A DNA stretch of 64,000 bases. Source: Crocinitomicaceae bacterium (GTDB lineage: Bacteria; Bacteroidota; Bacteroidia; Flavobacteriales_D; Crocinitomicaceae). The position numbers and the translations under genes are program-made. Below the pieces are notes generated by a model that saw only the letters and a list, made by a program, of their open reading frames with translations, ran no database searches and was not told the DNA's origin. Below are positions 56,007 to 64,000 of this stretch, one piece after another (positions within the stretch are counted from its first letter, which is position 1; each line of letters begins with the position of its first letter). The stretch is taken from the NCBI GenBank assembly GCA_028689775.1, contig JAQVCM010000006.1, positions 62,001 through 126,000 on the forward strand. Reading direction: 5' to 3'.

Positions 56007-56214
56007 AACCTGAGTTCGATTGTAAAATTGAAATTTATATTTCAATGAATGCGTATAATACGAGAAATTTTAAATAAAAAATAGTGGGCTATTTTTATTT
56101 AAAATGACGAAGTAGGATGCCATTTATTGGAAAGCTGAACGAAGAAGGATTTTGAATAGTTTATGACACTTATAATCTGCGATATAAATTCGATGGGATA
56201 ATCGAACTCAGGTT
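56007..56214. repeat. MITE-like palindromic element, full copy 2
   Basis: 208 bases with perfect 14-bp terminal inverted repeats AACCTGAGTTCGAT/ATCGAACTCAGGTT. The internal hairpin is 56067-56084 with 56089-56105. TAATA lies directly outside ACCTGAG on the left and GGT on the right. Its right end overlaps the stop codon of rfaD. Confidence 0.88.
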
Positions 56215-57178
56215 AATAGCTAGTGTTTTTCATCAAATACTCCTTCACGTAGTCTGATACACCTTCTTCCAAGCTGTGGAAACCTTTATCAAATCCTGCA
56301 TCAATTAATTTCTGCATGTTCGCTTCTGTAAAGTATTGGTATTTATCTCGGATATCAATCGGCGTATCTACAAACTCAATGACTTCTTCTTTACCCATCG
56401 CTTTAAACGTGTTTTTAGCCAAGTCTAAGAACGTACGAGCAATTCCAGAACCCAAGTTGTAAATACCAGATTCCGGTTGTTTCTCCATCAAGAACAAGCA
56501 AACTTCCACAACATCTTTGACATATACGAAATCACGTAATTGCCCGCCATCCGTGTAGTTCGGATTGTGAGAACGGAATAATTTCATTCCTCCTTTTTCG
56601 CTAATCTGATTGAAAGCGTGGAAAATAACAGAAGCCATTCTTCCTTTGTGGTATTCATTTGGTCCGTAAACGTTGAAGAATTTTAAACCTGCCCAAAAAG
56701 GAGGTTGTTTATCTTGCTGCAAAGCCCAGACATCAAAATCATTTTTAGAATCTCCGTACGGATTCAAAGGTTTTAAGCTGGGAATAATTGCATGGTTATC
56801 GTCGTATCCAAACTCTCCCAAACCGTAAGTTGCTGCAGAACTTGCATATACTAGTGGAATGGAATGATCGGAACAAAAGTTCCAAAGCATTTTGGTGTAA
56901 TTCAAGTTTAATTCATCAAAAATAGCTTTATCAAATTCCGTTGTATCTGTGCGTGCACCGATGTGGAAAATAACATCAATTTTTTCAGTTTGATTTTGTA
57001 ACCAGTTTTCAAATTGATTTCTTTCTACTTTTTCAGCGATGGATTTCCCTTTTAAGTTTAAATCTTTCTCCTTCTTCGTAAAATCATCAACTACAACTAC
57101 ATCCGAAAATCCAGCTTGGTTTAATCTTCCAACCAAACAACTTCCAATAAATCCTGCAGCACCCGTTACAATAATCAT
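56213..57178 (-). CDS. rfaD: ADP-L-glycero-D-manno-heptose 6-epimerase
   Basis: 321 residues from MIIVTGAAGFIG at 57178. An upstream start at 57274 is rejected because a TATCTTTG box (57198-57205) lies between. NAD is bound by TGAAGFIGS. The active site is YASSAATYG with NPYGDSKNDFD (Tyr and Lys of the YxxxK motif), and FFNVYGPNE is typical of RfaD. It inverts C6 of ADP-heptose for the LPS core, acting after rfaE2 at 48332. The stop codon TAA lies in the end of the MITE, so the last residues (KNTSY) may be altered from the ancestral form. Confidence 0.93.
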   Translation of the reverse strand: MIIVTGAAGFIGSCLVGRLNQAGFSDVVVVDDFTKKEKDLNLKGKSIAEKVERNQFENWLQNQTEKIDVIFHIGARTDTTEFDKAIFDELNLNYTKMLWNFCSDHSIPLVYASSAATYGLGEFGYDDNHAIIPSLKPLNPYGDSKNDFDVWALQQDKQPPFWAGLKFFNVYGPNEYHKGRMASVIFHAFNQISEKGGMKLFRSHNPNYTDGGQLRDFVYVKDVVEVCLFLMEKQPESGIYNLGSGIARTFLDLAKNTFKAMGKEEVIEFVDTPIDIRDKYQYFTEANMQKLIDAGFDKGFHSLEEGVSDYVKEYLMKNTSY

Positions 57179-57197
57179 AATCTCTTTATTTAGGTTA

Positions 57198-57205
57198 CAA
57201 AGATA
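57198..57205 (-). promoter_or_regulatory. -7 box TATCTTTG of rfaD
   Basis: Lies 19 bases before the ATG at 57178. Confidence 0.55.
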
Positions 57206-57285
57206 CGCTTTTGCTTGAGTTTTTTGTTCGATATCGTGTTTTAAAAAAGAGAAAATAGTTACCTTAGCCTTCAAAATTAAAAACC

Positions 57286-57726
57286 ATGGAGAATCGAGTA
57301 AACATCAGTAAAGCAGAACCAAATGCTTATAAAGCGATGCTGGAAATGGAGAAATATGCGCAGTCACTAGATCTCCCGATTCTTTTGAAGGAAATGATTA
57401 AAATCAGATCTTCCCAAGTAAACGGTTGTGCTTATTGCCTCGACATGCACACCGAAGAAGCATTGGCAGCAGGTGAAAATGCGCGACGTATTTTTGCGCT
57501 TTCGGCTTGGAAAGAATCTCATTTGTTTACGCCAGCAGAAAAATTAGTTCTACAACTGACCGAAGAAGTGACCTTGGTTTCTGAAAAAGGAATTGGTGCT
57601 GACACGCAAGAAAAGTTAAGAGCCTTTTACAGCGAAAAGGAAATTGCTCAAATAATCATGCAAGTGATTGTGATCAACAGTTGGAATCGAATTGCAATTG
57701 CTGGAAATTTGATTTATAAGGAGTAG
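57286..57726 (+). CDS. Carboxymuconolactone decarboxylase/AhpD-like protein
   Basis: 146 residues, all-helical. The redox CxxC with nearby His is NGCAYCLDMHTEEAL (about 44-58), the AhpD-type signature. It begins MENRVNISKAEPNAYKAM, common in this group. Such proteins reduce peroxiredoxins or act on peroxides; the substrate is not known. Divergent from rfaD, whose start is 107 bases away. Confidence 0.88.
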   Translation: MENRVNISKAEPNAYKAMLEMEKYAQSLDLPILLKEMIKIRSSQVNGCAYCLDMHTEEALAAGENARRIFALSAWKESHLFTPAEKLVLQLTEEVTLVSEKGIGADTQEKLRAFYSEKEIAQIIMQVIVINSWNRIAIAGNLIYKE

Positions 57727-58024
57727 ATAAGGCAATGGATGGTTTATCACTGTTGTCCGATCAAAACATAAATAGCCAAGTCAAAATCACTAATAGTCAT
57801 CATCTTAATCGATTAAATTTTTTAAAGACTTTAATTTTCATTTAAAAAAGATTGCTCAAATTTCCATTGAAATTTTTCGGAAAGACGGATTCAGTGGAAA
57901 AGTATTGTTTTTTAAATGAATCTGTCTTTTCGATGATGATTTTTTGCATCGAGAAATCTTCGATCTTATTTTAGAATATTTTAATCAGACATTAGTGATT
58001 ATTAATCTGTAAAAAATCTAATTC
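57727..58024. other. Intergenic region with an imperfect hairpin
   Basis: 298 bases between convergent genes. An imperfect inverted repeat, GAAAGACGGATTCA (57880-57893) with TGAATCTGTCTTTTC (57917-57931), could form a stem of about 13 pairs and act as a terminator. No gene was seen. Confidence 0.45.
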
Positions 58025-59176
58025 TCATTTCGTCTTAAAATACAAATCATACAATTGATCGATAAATCCGTATGCAAAATTGGGTAAATTGGAATCTGTA
58101 AAGAGCAAAACAATCACATCTCTTTTTTCTACTTCTTGGCGAATGTTGACATCTTGCACCAATTTAGATTGCGGTAGAAATCGAGAATGAATTTCCCTGT
58201 TGTAATACCAAAACTGTTCATCCACAAATATTCTACCCGAAAGTCCTTGTCCAAAAATGCCCCAATAATAACTGTCGGCAACCGTGATTACTTTGAGTTT
58301 GGTGTCCTTTTCATTTTCAATGAATGAAAGCATTGGATAGCCCATTTTCAAATCCTGGATGTTGAAAAGCAAATTCATTCCTTTTTCAATGTCATCATCT
58401 GTACCTCTTAGCGTATCTGGATTTTCAACGCGATCGATGATCATTTTAGGCAATTGTGTTTTTCGCATCGCTCTAACATAATCGGATAAAGTATCCAAAG
58501 CCAAAACTTCTCCATACAAACTCCAGTGAATTCCTGTTTTCGGAAAGAGCGGATAATTCGTTTTTCCTTTCAAAGAGAGAAACCAAGTATTTAAATCTAG
58601 AAAATGAATGTCACTTTTTCTTAATTCTTTCGAATAGGCTGCGTGATTGGTGATCGATTTTCGGCTTGGTTCATAGGATTCTGGAATGAATTCTGGGAAA
58701 AAACTTCCTTTTCCGGGTGCGAAAACGACCACAATATCAATGTTTTGTTTTCGCAAGGTGTCGCTGATTTTCTGCAACTTAGATACTTTATCTACAATCT
58801 TTTTCTGTCCGATAAAATCTCTACCCAAATAGGCCAAAATATAATTTTCATCGTAGAGGTAATTTTCTTTTCCTACAATGACATTATTGGCTCGTGCTTG
58901 ATCAAATAAAGTATAGTGAATTTGATTGTAAGTGCGAACTAAAAAGTTACGAAATCCAACTTCTTGATCGATGTATTGTTCTTGATTTTTTTGATATTTA
59001 CCTTCAAACCAATCATTTAATTTAAAAACTGGTTCTTCGATTGTTGCATAAGATCCATTCAAAGGCTTTAATTCAACTAGTTTCTTGAATTGTTGAATCA
59101 TTGGTAGAAATAAGAATCCAATCGCTAGCGCGAAGAAAAATCTTTTAATGAAAATGGATATCGTTGATTTCTTCAT
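58025..59176 (-). CDS. AlgJ/AlgX-like O-acetylation protein (SGNH type)
   Basis: 383 residues with an N-terminal membrane anchor (about 11-28). QEVGFRNFLVRTYNQIHY and GKENYLYDENYI are typical of alginate O-acetyltransferase AlgJ-like proteins. VFAPGKGSFFPEF, HWSLYGEVLALD and VADSYYWG carry the Ser/Asp/His-like SGNH residues. Together with the adjacent MBOAT protein it should transfer acetyl groups to an extracellular polysaccharide. The 2-base gap to the MBOAT gene implies coupling. Confidence 0.85.
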   Translation of the reverse strand: MKKSTISIFIKRFFFALAIGFLFLPMIQQFKKLVELKPLNGSYATIEEPVFKLNDWFEGKYQKNQEQYIDQEVGFRNFLVRTYNQIHYTLFDQARANNVIVGKENYLYDENYILAYLGRDFIGQKKIVDKVSKLQKISDTLRKQNIDIVVVFAPGKGSFFPEFIPESYEPSRKSITNHAAYSKELRKSDIHFLDLNTWFLSLKGKTNYPLFPKTGIHWSLYGEVLALDTLSDYVRAMRKTQLPKMIIDRVENPDTLRGTDDDIEKGMNLLFNIQDLKMGYPMLSFIENEKDTKLKVITVADSYYWGIFGQGLSGRIFVDEQFWYYNREIHSRFLPQSKLVQDVNIRQEVEKRDVIVLLFTDSNLPNFAYGFIDQLYDLYFKTK

Positions 59177-59178
59177 CC

Positions 59179-60600
59179 CTAAAATCTAAAATAAATAAAT
59201 GGATTAAAATCAGAGGAAACGACAGCGCTTATCGAAACGAAAAACAAAACAAATGAAGCGATTAAAAACATGAAATTCGACATTAAACTGTATTTGTCCT
59301 TTTCAAAAATATAAACTTCTAGCTTTGCTCCTCGTTTAAAACTTGCTGCAAAAGAAAAGAGGATTGCAAAAAATAACATGCCGTAAAAGGAAGGAATATG
59401 ATCAAACTGAAAATCAGAATTGAATTCAAACATTTTAGACAAGTAAACTTTCAAGTCTGATAAGTTCTCAAGTCGAAATATAACCCAACCGATCATCACG
59501 ATGAAAAACGTGAAAAGTGTAGCGAAAACCCTTCCTGTTTTCTGTAAGAACTTTAACAAGAACAAGCGATCTAATATCAAAAACAAGCCGTGAAATCCGC
59601 CCCAAATGACATAATTCCAGGAAGCTCCGTGCCACAAGCCAGACAAAAGGAAAACAATCCAAAGATTGAAAAATAAACGATATTTCGAATCTACTCGATT
59701 CCCTCCCAAGGGAATGTATAAATAATCGCGCATAAAATTTCCCAAGGTGATGTGCCATCTTCGCCAAAATTCACTGATACTTTGAGAAATATAGGGTGAA
59801 TTAAAGTTTTCAGGAAATTTAAACCCAATCATCATTCCCAAACCGATTGCCATGTCGGAATAGCCCGAAAAGTCGAAATATATTTGGAAGGTATACGCTA
59901 AAATCCCAAGCCACGCATTTGCAGTGCTCAAATTAGATAAATCACCGTTGAAAATTAAATCTGCTTGCTCGGCCATCACATTTGCAATCAAAACCTTTTT
60001 GGCTAGACCGATGCAAAAGCGATAGAAACCAATGAGTTTTTCATCGATGGTTTCTTTCCGGTTGATAATCTGGTCGGCAATCGAATTAAAACGGACAATT
60101 GGTCCCGCGATCATCTGCGGAAAAGACATGATGTACAGCAAATAATCACTTGCTTTTTCGAGTGGTTCGTGCACTTTTCGATACACATCAACGGAATAAG
60201 TCAAGGTTTGAAACGTGTAAAATGAAATCCCGATTGGCAATGCTACGGATGTCCAAGCAAGTTGCGTAAATCCAATTGAACCAAGTACATCGTTCAGGTT
60301 TTCAACAAAAAAGTTAGCATATTTAAAGTATGCCAATAAACCAAGGTTGAGAATGATGGAAAGAATTAACAAGATTTTTCTACGCTTGGCATCTTTACTT
60401 TGATGAATGACTTTCACGATGTAAAAATCTATAAGGGTTATTCCTAGAATGACAAATATAAACTTTGGAGCTCCCCAACTGTAGAAGAAAATACTTGCAG
60501 CAAGGATGATGTAGTTTTTTAAATTTCGGGGAACAAGATGGTACACCAACAGAAATATTGGCAAAAAATAAAGTAGAAAAATGGTACTACTAAAAATCAT
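59179..60600 (-). CDS. MBOAT family O-acyltransferase (AlgI-like)
   Basis: 473 residues with about 11 helices. The catalytic His is in SGLWHGASWNYVIWGG near residue 318. The segment FRRWHITLGNFMRDYLYIPLGG is the AlgI/DltB signature. It moves acyl groups across the membrane to the AlgJ-like partner. No alginate synthesis genes are in the window, so the polymer is likely another surface glycan. The start is chosen at the ATG before FSSTIFLLYFLPIFLLVYH. Confidence 0.92.
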   Translation of the reverse strand: MIFSSTIFLLYFLPIFLLVYHLVPRNLKNYIILAASIFFYSWGAPKFIFVILGITLIDFYIVKVIHQSKDAKRRKILLILSIILNLGLLAYFKYANFFVENLNDVLGSIGFTQLAWTSVALPIGISFYTFQTLTYSVDVYRKVHEPLEKASDYLLYIMSFPQMIAGPIVRFNSIADQIINRKETIDEKLIGFYRFCIGLAKKVLIANVMAEQADLIFNGDLSNLSTANAWLGILAYTFQIYFDFSGYSDMAIGLGMMIGFKFPENFNSPYISQSISEFWRRWHITLGNFMRDYLYIPLGGNRVDSKYRLFFNLWIVFLLSGLWHGASWNYVIWGGFHGLFLILDRLFLLKFLQKTGRVFATLFTFFIVMIGWVIFRLENLSDLKVYLSKMFEFNSDFQFDHIPSFYGMLFFAILFSFAASFKRGAKLEVYIFEKDKYSLMSNFMFLIASFVLFFVSISAVVSSDFNPFIYFRF

Positions 60601-60850
60601 TTTTCAAGTTTAAGGAAATAAATCAGATAATTTATAGTTTACCAAGAGGAGAATGCTTGTTGCCTGTTCTTTTGTTTTGATTACTTGGGCTCGTATGTCG
60701 GCTACGAATCAAAATAAGTCACAATAATTGATTTAAAAAATGAAAAAAAGAAAGTTTTCAAAATTTGTTATTTATCTCTTAAACTAAAATTTTACGATTC
60801 TCTTGGCACACAAATTGAATTTACAACTTTGAACTTTAAAACATAAAATT
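60601..60850. other. Intergenic region
   Basis: 250 bases between divergent genes, AT-rich. A near-consensus CAACTTTG lies about 20 bases before the ATG at 60851. Confidence 0.35.
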
Positions 60851-61324
60851 ATGAACAAGATTAAATTATCAATCCTGAGTTTAGGGATTTTCTTTGCTTC
60901 TGCTGCGATTGCTCAGGATCAAAAACCACAAATGACCAAAGAGCAACGCATGGAAAAACACATGGATCATTTGGCAAGTGAATTGAGTTTAACGGAAGTA
61001 CAAAAAGAACAGATTACCGTTTTGAATAAGTCTACGCTTGAAAAAAGTAAAAAAGTAAGAAACGACGCTAGCTTGGACGAAGCAGCTAAAAAAGAAGCGA
61101 TGAAAGCTGTTCGAGTGGAAAAGAAAGCTGAAATGTCTAAAATCTTAAGCGATGAACAAGCTCTTAAATTGAAAACGTTGAAACAAGAGCGAAGAGCAAA
61201 TCATAAAAAAGGTGATGCAAAGAAAAATGCTAAAAAAGAGTGCAGTAGCGCTAAAAAAGATGGTACAAAATCTTGCTGCGAAAAGAAAGATCAAAAAACT
61301 GATCAACGACCAGCCGTAAAATAA
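60851..61324 (+). CDS. Spy/CpxP-like periplasmic protein with Cys-rich tail
   Basis: 157 residues with signal peptide (FFASAAIAQ, 1-22). Helical central part: MTKEQRMEKHMDHLASELSL and LTEVQKEQIT resemble the LTxxQ repeats of Spy/CpxP. The tail is very Lys-rich with five Cys (KKECSSAKKDGTKSCCEKK). It is probably a periplasmic chaperone or metal-responsive protein, inferred from pattern. A strong terminator follows. Confidence 0.75.
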   Translation: MNKIKLSILSLGIFFASAAIAQDQKPQMTKEQRMEKHMDHLASELSLTEVQKEQITVLNKSTLEKSKKVRNDASLDEAAKKEAMKAVRVEKKAEMSKILSDEQALKLKTLKQERRANHKKGDAKKNAKKECSSAKKDGTKSCCEKKDQKTDQRPAVK

Positions 61325-61341
61325 ATCTCAAATAAAACAAA

Positions 61342-61378
61342 AAAACTGCTTGCGTTTTCGAACCAAGCAGTTTTTTTT
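61342..61378 (+). terminator. Rho-independent terminator
   Basis: Perfect 11-bp stem AAAACTGCTTG/CAAGCAGTTTT (61342-61352 with 61364-61374) and eight T. It lies 18 bases after the stop of the Spy-like gene. Confidence 0.92.
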
Positions 61379-61494
61379 ATGTTTTAAGTTTTGATGTCAG
61401 AATTTCCTCATTAGAAAATGGGTTGGTACTAAAAAGTTGTTTACATTAGGCAACCTTCATCACTTCTACAAAGTTACTTTCTACAAGCGTTCGA

Positions 61495-63372
61495 CTATTC
61501 CTTCATCACTTTATTCGTTGTTGTTTTGGTTTTAACGTAATACGTACCAGCTTTCAATTTCGAAATATCAAATACAATTCTCGTTTTTTCTTGGCTTACT
61601 TTCTCGGTCATATCTGTCACGTCTTGACCAAGAACCGTATAAATTCTGGTTTCTTTTAGTTCAGACCAAATTCCTTCGATTGTAAATTGATCCATGGCTG
61701 GATTTGGAAAGATTGAAATCGCATGCTCAGAAGATTTGATAAAATTCACACTTTTAGGAGCGGAATAAACAAATTCACCATCGTAATCGGTTTGTTTCAA
61801 GCGATAATATGAAATTCCTTCCAATGGACTTTCGTCAAAAAATTCGTAATTTAATGCTGTAGATGAACTTCCCGCACCTTTGACCCTTCCAATTTCAAAC
61901 CATTCCATTCCGTTCACAGAACGTTCAACTGTAAAATAATCGTTGTTTCTCTCCGATCCCGTTTTCCAATTCAAAGTAACACTTGTCACGTGCGGAATGG
62001 CATCAAAATAAAGCAATTCAATTGGTAAAGGCGTGGAGCTGTTGATAGATGCAATTGAAAAATACTTTGTTGAATTATTTGGAAAATGGGTAGCTGATAA
62101 ATTAGCAACTTTGATCATGCCGCTGCTGTACGAAATGACCATCCCTGTTCCATCTCCGTTATAATAAGAATTTGTTCCCCCAGTACCGAAATTTCCATCG
62201 TCATCAACCAATAATCTCAAATCAGCTGGATTTATAGATCCTGGAATAGCAGCTGTACTTAATCTTAAATCAACGCTAAATGAATTTACAAAATTGGTCT
62301 TGGTCACCTTCCACTCTCGTTCAAGTCGTGAAAACAATCCTGCTGGCATTTCACCAGTTGCAGTATAGGTACTTGCCATTTTACCGCCATTATTCCCAAG
62401 CATCAAATGCGAAACATCATTTGTAATTGTTCCAGTATTGGCTGCATTCGTTGTTGTAAGTGTACTCAGGTAAATTCGAATAGAATCACTTGCATCTCGA
62501 GATTGCTTCTGTAAAAGTGTTGTATTATCATCTCGACCCAAACCGATGATGTTTTTATTATAAGCTGAAACTGTGTAAATGGTAGTTTCTTCCGTATTAA
62601 CATAATCATTCCCCAAGGTTACACCGTATTTGATGGCGAGGTAACTTTCAATTTTTCTTCTTTCTATTGTTGAAACATTTGAATTGTAGACAATGATGTC
62701 ACCAATGTAAGCGTTAAGTGGGCCACGAGCAAGACTCCCTAATCTTGAATTGCTATTGCTAGTACCCGCTTTGATTAGAGGCGAAGCAACACCCGTTCCA
62801 TCAACACCATTTAATCCTGTCAAATTTGATGTGCCGTTCGCAACTGAAGAACCTATGTTCGCTCTTAAATCAGGCAAACCTGTTTGAACTGGACTTAGCG
62901 ACTCAGGAGTTCCGCTTGCTGATGAGGTCTGGGGCATGGAAAACCTCATGCTTGTCGATCCTTGAACCTCGAACCTAGAGTCATAACCTACCTTAAATTC
63001 TATAATGGCTGAATAAGTTCCATTGTTACTTTTAGGAAAAGCCATGGTGAATACACTAAAGTTCTTAAGACCATCTGCCAAAATCCGTTTACCATCCATG
63101 TACTTCGAGTCACTTGACCCCAAACTCGATCCTGTAAACTCCACCACACTGTTGTAATTGACATAAGTTGTTGCCAAAGCTGGTCTTCTTGCAATTGTAC
63201 CTTGTGCAAAATCATTTTTAACCGTACTCAAATCTTTCCAAGTACCCAGTGTAAACGAACTCGGTTTCAACCAAAGAACCAAATTAGTAGATACATTTCC
63301 CGGTGTTTGAGAATGTAAATTATTGAGTGCAATGATGCACAAAAATGTTAGTATAAAATGTCTCATATTCAC
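61495..63372 (-). CDS. T9SS type A sorting-domain protein
   Basis: 625 residues with signal peptide (LNNLHSQ, about 22). The first ~240 residues resemble a LamG/concanavalin-like fold (TNLVLWLKPSSF, then IGDIIVYNSNVS and YLAIKYGVTLG); a module near residue 250-440 is common in Bacteroidota surface proteins. A fibronectin-like segment (NDYFTVERSVNGMEW) follows. The end, ISIFPNPAMDQFTIEG to YYVKTKTTTNKVMKE, is the type A sorting domain. Secreted and probably surface-attached; ligand unknown. Confidence 0.9.
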   Translation of the reverse strand: MNMRHFILTFLCIIALNNLHSQTPGNVSTNLVLWLKPSSFTLGTWKDLSTVKNDFAQGTIARRPALATTYVNYNSVVEFTGSSLGSSDSKYMDGKRILADGLKNFSVFTMAFPKSNNGTYSAIIEFKVGYDSRFEVQGSTSMRFSMPQTSSASGTPESLSPVQTGLPDLRANIGSSVANGTSNLTGLNGVDGTGVASPLIKAGTSNSNSRLGSLARGPLNAYIGDIIVYNSNVSTIERRKIESYLAIKYGVTLGNDYVNTEETTIYTVSAYNKNIIGLGRDDNTTLLQKQSRDASDSIRIYLSTLTTTNAANTGTITNDVSHLMLGNNGGKMASTYTATGEMPAGLFSRLEREWKVTKTNFVNSFSVDLRLSTAAIPGSINPADLRLLVDDDGNFGTGGTNSYYNGDGTGMVISYSSGMIKVANLSATHFPNNSTKYFSIASINSSTPLPIELLYFDAIPHVTSVTLNWKTGSERNNDYFTVERSVNGMEWFEIGRVKGAGSSSTALNYEFFDESPLEGISYYRLKQTDYDGEFVYSAPKSVNFIKSSEHAISIFPNPAMDQFTIEGIWSELKETRIYTVLGQDVTDMTEKVSQEKTRIVFDISKLKAGTYYVKTKTTTNKVMKE

Positions 63373-63534
63373 AAGTTAAGACATTAATTTCAAAATAAAA
63401 AAAATACTATCTTAAAAAATCTTAAAGCAATTTGAAATTCACACGTAAGCAATAGCTTCAAAGCACTATGAATCAATTGATAATCGGACAAAATTGTCGG
63501 GTAAAATAAAATGAAATTTCACATCGTTGAAATT

Positions 63535-64000
63535 TTAAAATTGAACTGCTGGTAAGCTCTTTTTAAACTCCTGAATTTCGTCATAATCGCTAATTCCGAG
63601 ATACTCGATTAGTTTCAAGAAGTGAATCTTATTTTGGAGGTAATACGCTTTTATGAGCGCATGCATTTTATCAAATTCGCCCTTATGATAGATTTGAAAA
63701 TGGATCGGTCTTCTTTCACCATCGATGAATGTTAAGAAGACTGTATTTTCAATTCCGACAGATCTTGCGGGATTTAGACTTTTACCAGTTTCCAATTTCC
63801 CGTGATAATCATCAAAATGCAATTCGATTTTTTTAATTTGTGACATTGAATACGTCTCATCACCAACTACAATTTCATTTTTTCTAAATATTAATGCGCC
63901 ACCAATTTTACCGTGAATTATTTTGTATAAAAAAGCTCTAAAAATAGTGAAGAAGGCGAATAGGAACAAACTAATGTAAAGTCCTATTTTCCCGATGTCT
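63535..64000 (-). CDS. Hypothetical membrane-anchored protein (5' end outside window)
   Basis: The frame is open from the stop at 63535 to the edge. The residues before a TTG at 63969 (DIGKIGLYISLFLFAFF) continue the same hydrophobic helix, so the true start lies outside. The helix is followed by a small beta-rich domain (KNEIVVGDETYSMSQIKKIE) and a helical C-terminus. This resembles PH-like signal or adaptor domains in shape, but I do not recognise the family. Confidence 0.65.
   Translation of the reverse strand, partial: DIGKIGLYISLFLFAFFTIFRAFLYKIIHGKIGGALIFRKNEIVVGDETYSMSQIKKIELHFDDYHGKLETGKSLNPARSVGIENTVFLTFIDGERRPIHFQIYHKGEFDKMHALIKAYYLQNKIHFLKLIEYLGISDYDEIQEFKKSLPAVQF

Noticed and set aside
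56213-57274. Longer N-terminus for RfaD
   Set aside because: A TATCTTTG promoter box at 57198-57205 lies inside it, and the family starts at MIIVTGAAG.

Overview
The window looks like a chromosomal segment of a Bacteroidota bacterium of the order Flavobacteriales. A Crocinitomicaceae (Fluviicola-like) source is my best guess, but that is inference. The DNA is AT-rich. Many genes are preceded by the Bacteroidota -7 box TAnnTTTG, and lineage-typical families are present: type IX secretion (T9SS) sorting domains, GLPGLI, DUF3078, a DUF2723 protein mannosyltransferase, a START-like protein and a TonB-linked outer-membrane barrel.

Layout. 1-6.7 kb is an Rhs/YD-repeat locus on the minus strand: two Rhs genes in tandem share a ~1.5 kb core, carry different C-terminal tips, and both lack a normal 5' end. 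A small two-helix membrane protein lies between them. 6.7-21.8 kb is mostly housekeeping: subtilase, DUF3078 barrel, SUI1 factor, GDPD, hotdog protein and nitronate monooxygenase, menA-menC, coaE, ZIP transporter, RRM protein, MFS and DoxX proteins, and carbonic anhydrase. 21.8-25.2 kb is a decaying accessory island with an HNH-tipped Rhs fragment (frameshifted at an A8 run), its putative immunity gene, an antitoxin with a broken YoeB-like toxin, and a lipoprotein pseudogene, ending at tRNA-Met. 25.3-35.8 kb holds lptF, two glycosyltransferases, a VapBC-like pair, topB, folA, a SirB1-like protein and a small MscS channel. 35.9-40.1 kb is a nitrite-respiration operon: copper nitrite reductase fused to cytochrome c, an FGE-like protein, an SCO protein and an outer-membrane barrel, with two Crp/Fnr-type half-site pairs upstream. 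40.3-45.5 kb carries a polysaccharide deacetylase and the DUF2723 protein. 45.5-47 kb is a long intergenic region with a duplicated tRNA-Gln unit and three related hairpins. 47-64 kb has panD, a flippase-like membrane protein, rfaE2, T9SS cargo proteins, a TonB-barrel/GLPGLI pair, a response regulator, rfaD, an AhpD-like protein and an AlgI/AlgJ-like O-acetylation pair.

Themes. Envelope biology links many genes: heptose supply (rfaE2, rfaD), LPS export (lptF), glycosyltransferases, deacetylase, O-acetylation and T9SS cargo. Polymorphic-toxin remnants appear at two places 16 kb apart. A ~208-bp palindromic element with 14-bp terminal inverted repeats occurs twice at full length and once as an 80-bp deletion form; one copy supplies the stop codon of rfaD. 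No rRNA, CRISPR array, phage or transposase gene was seen.
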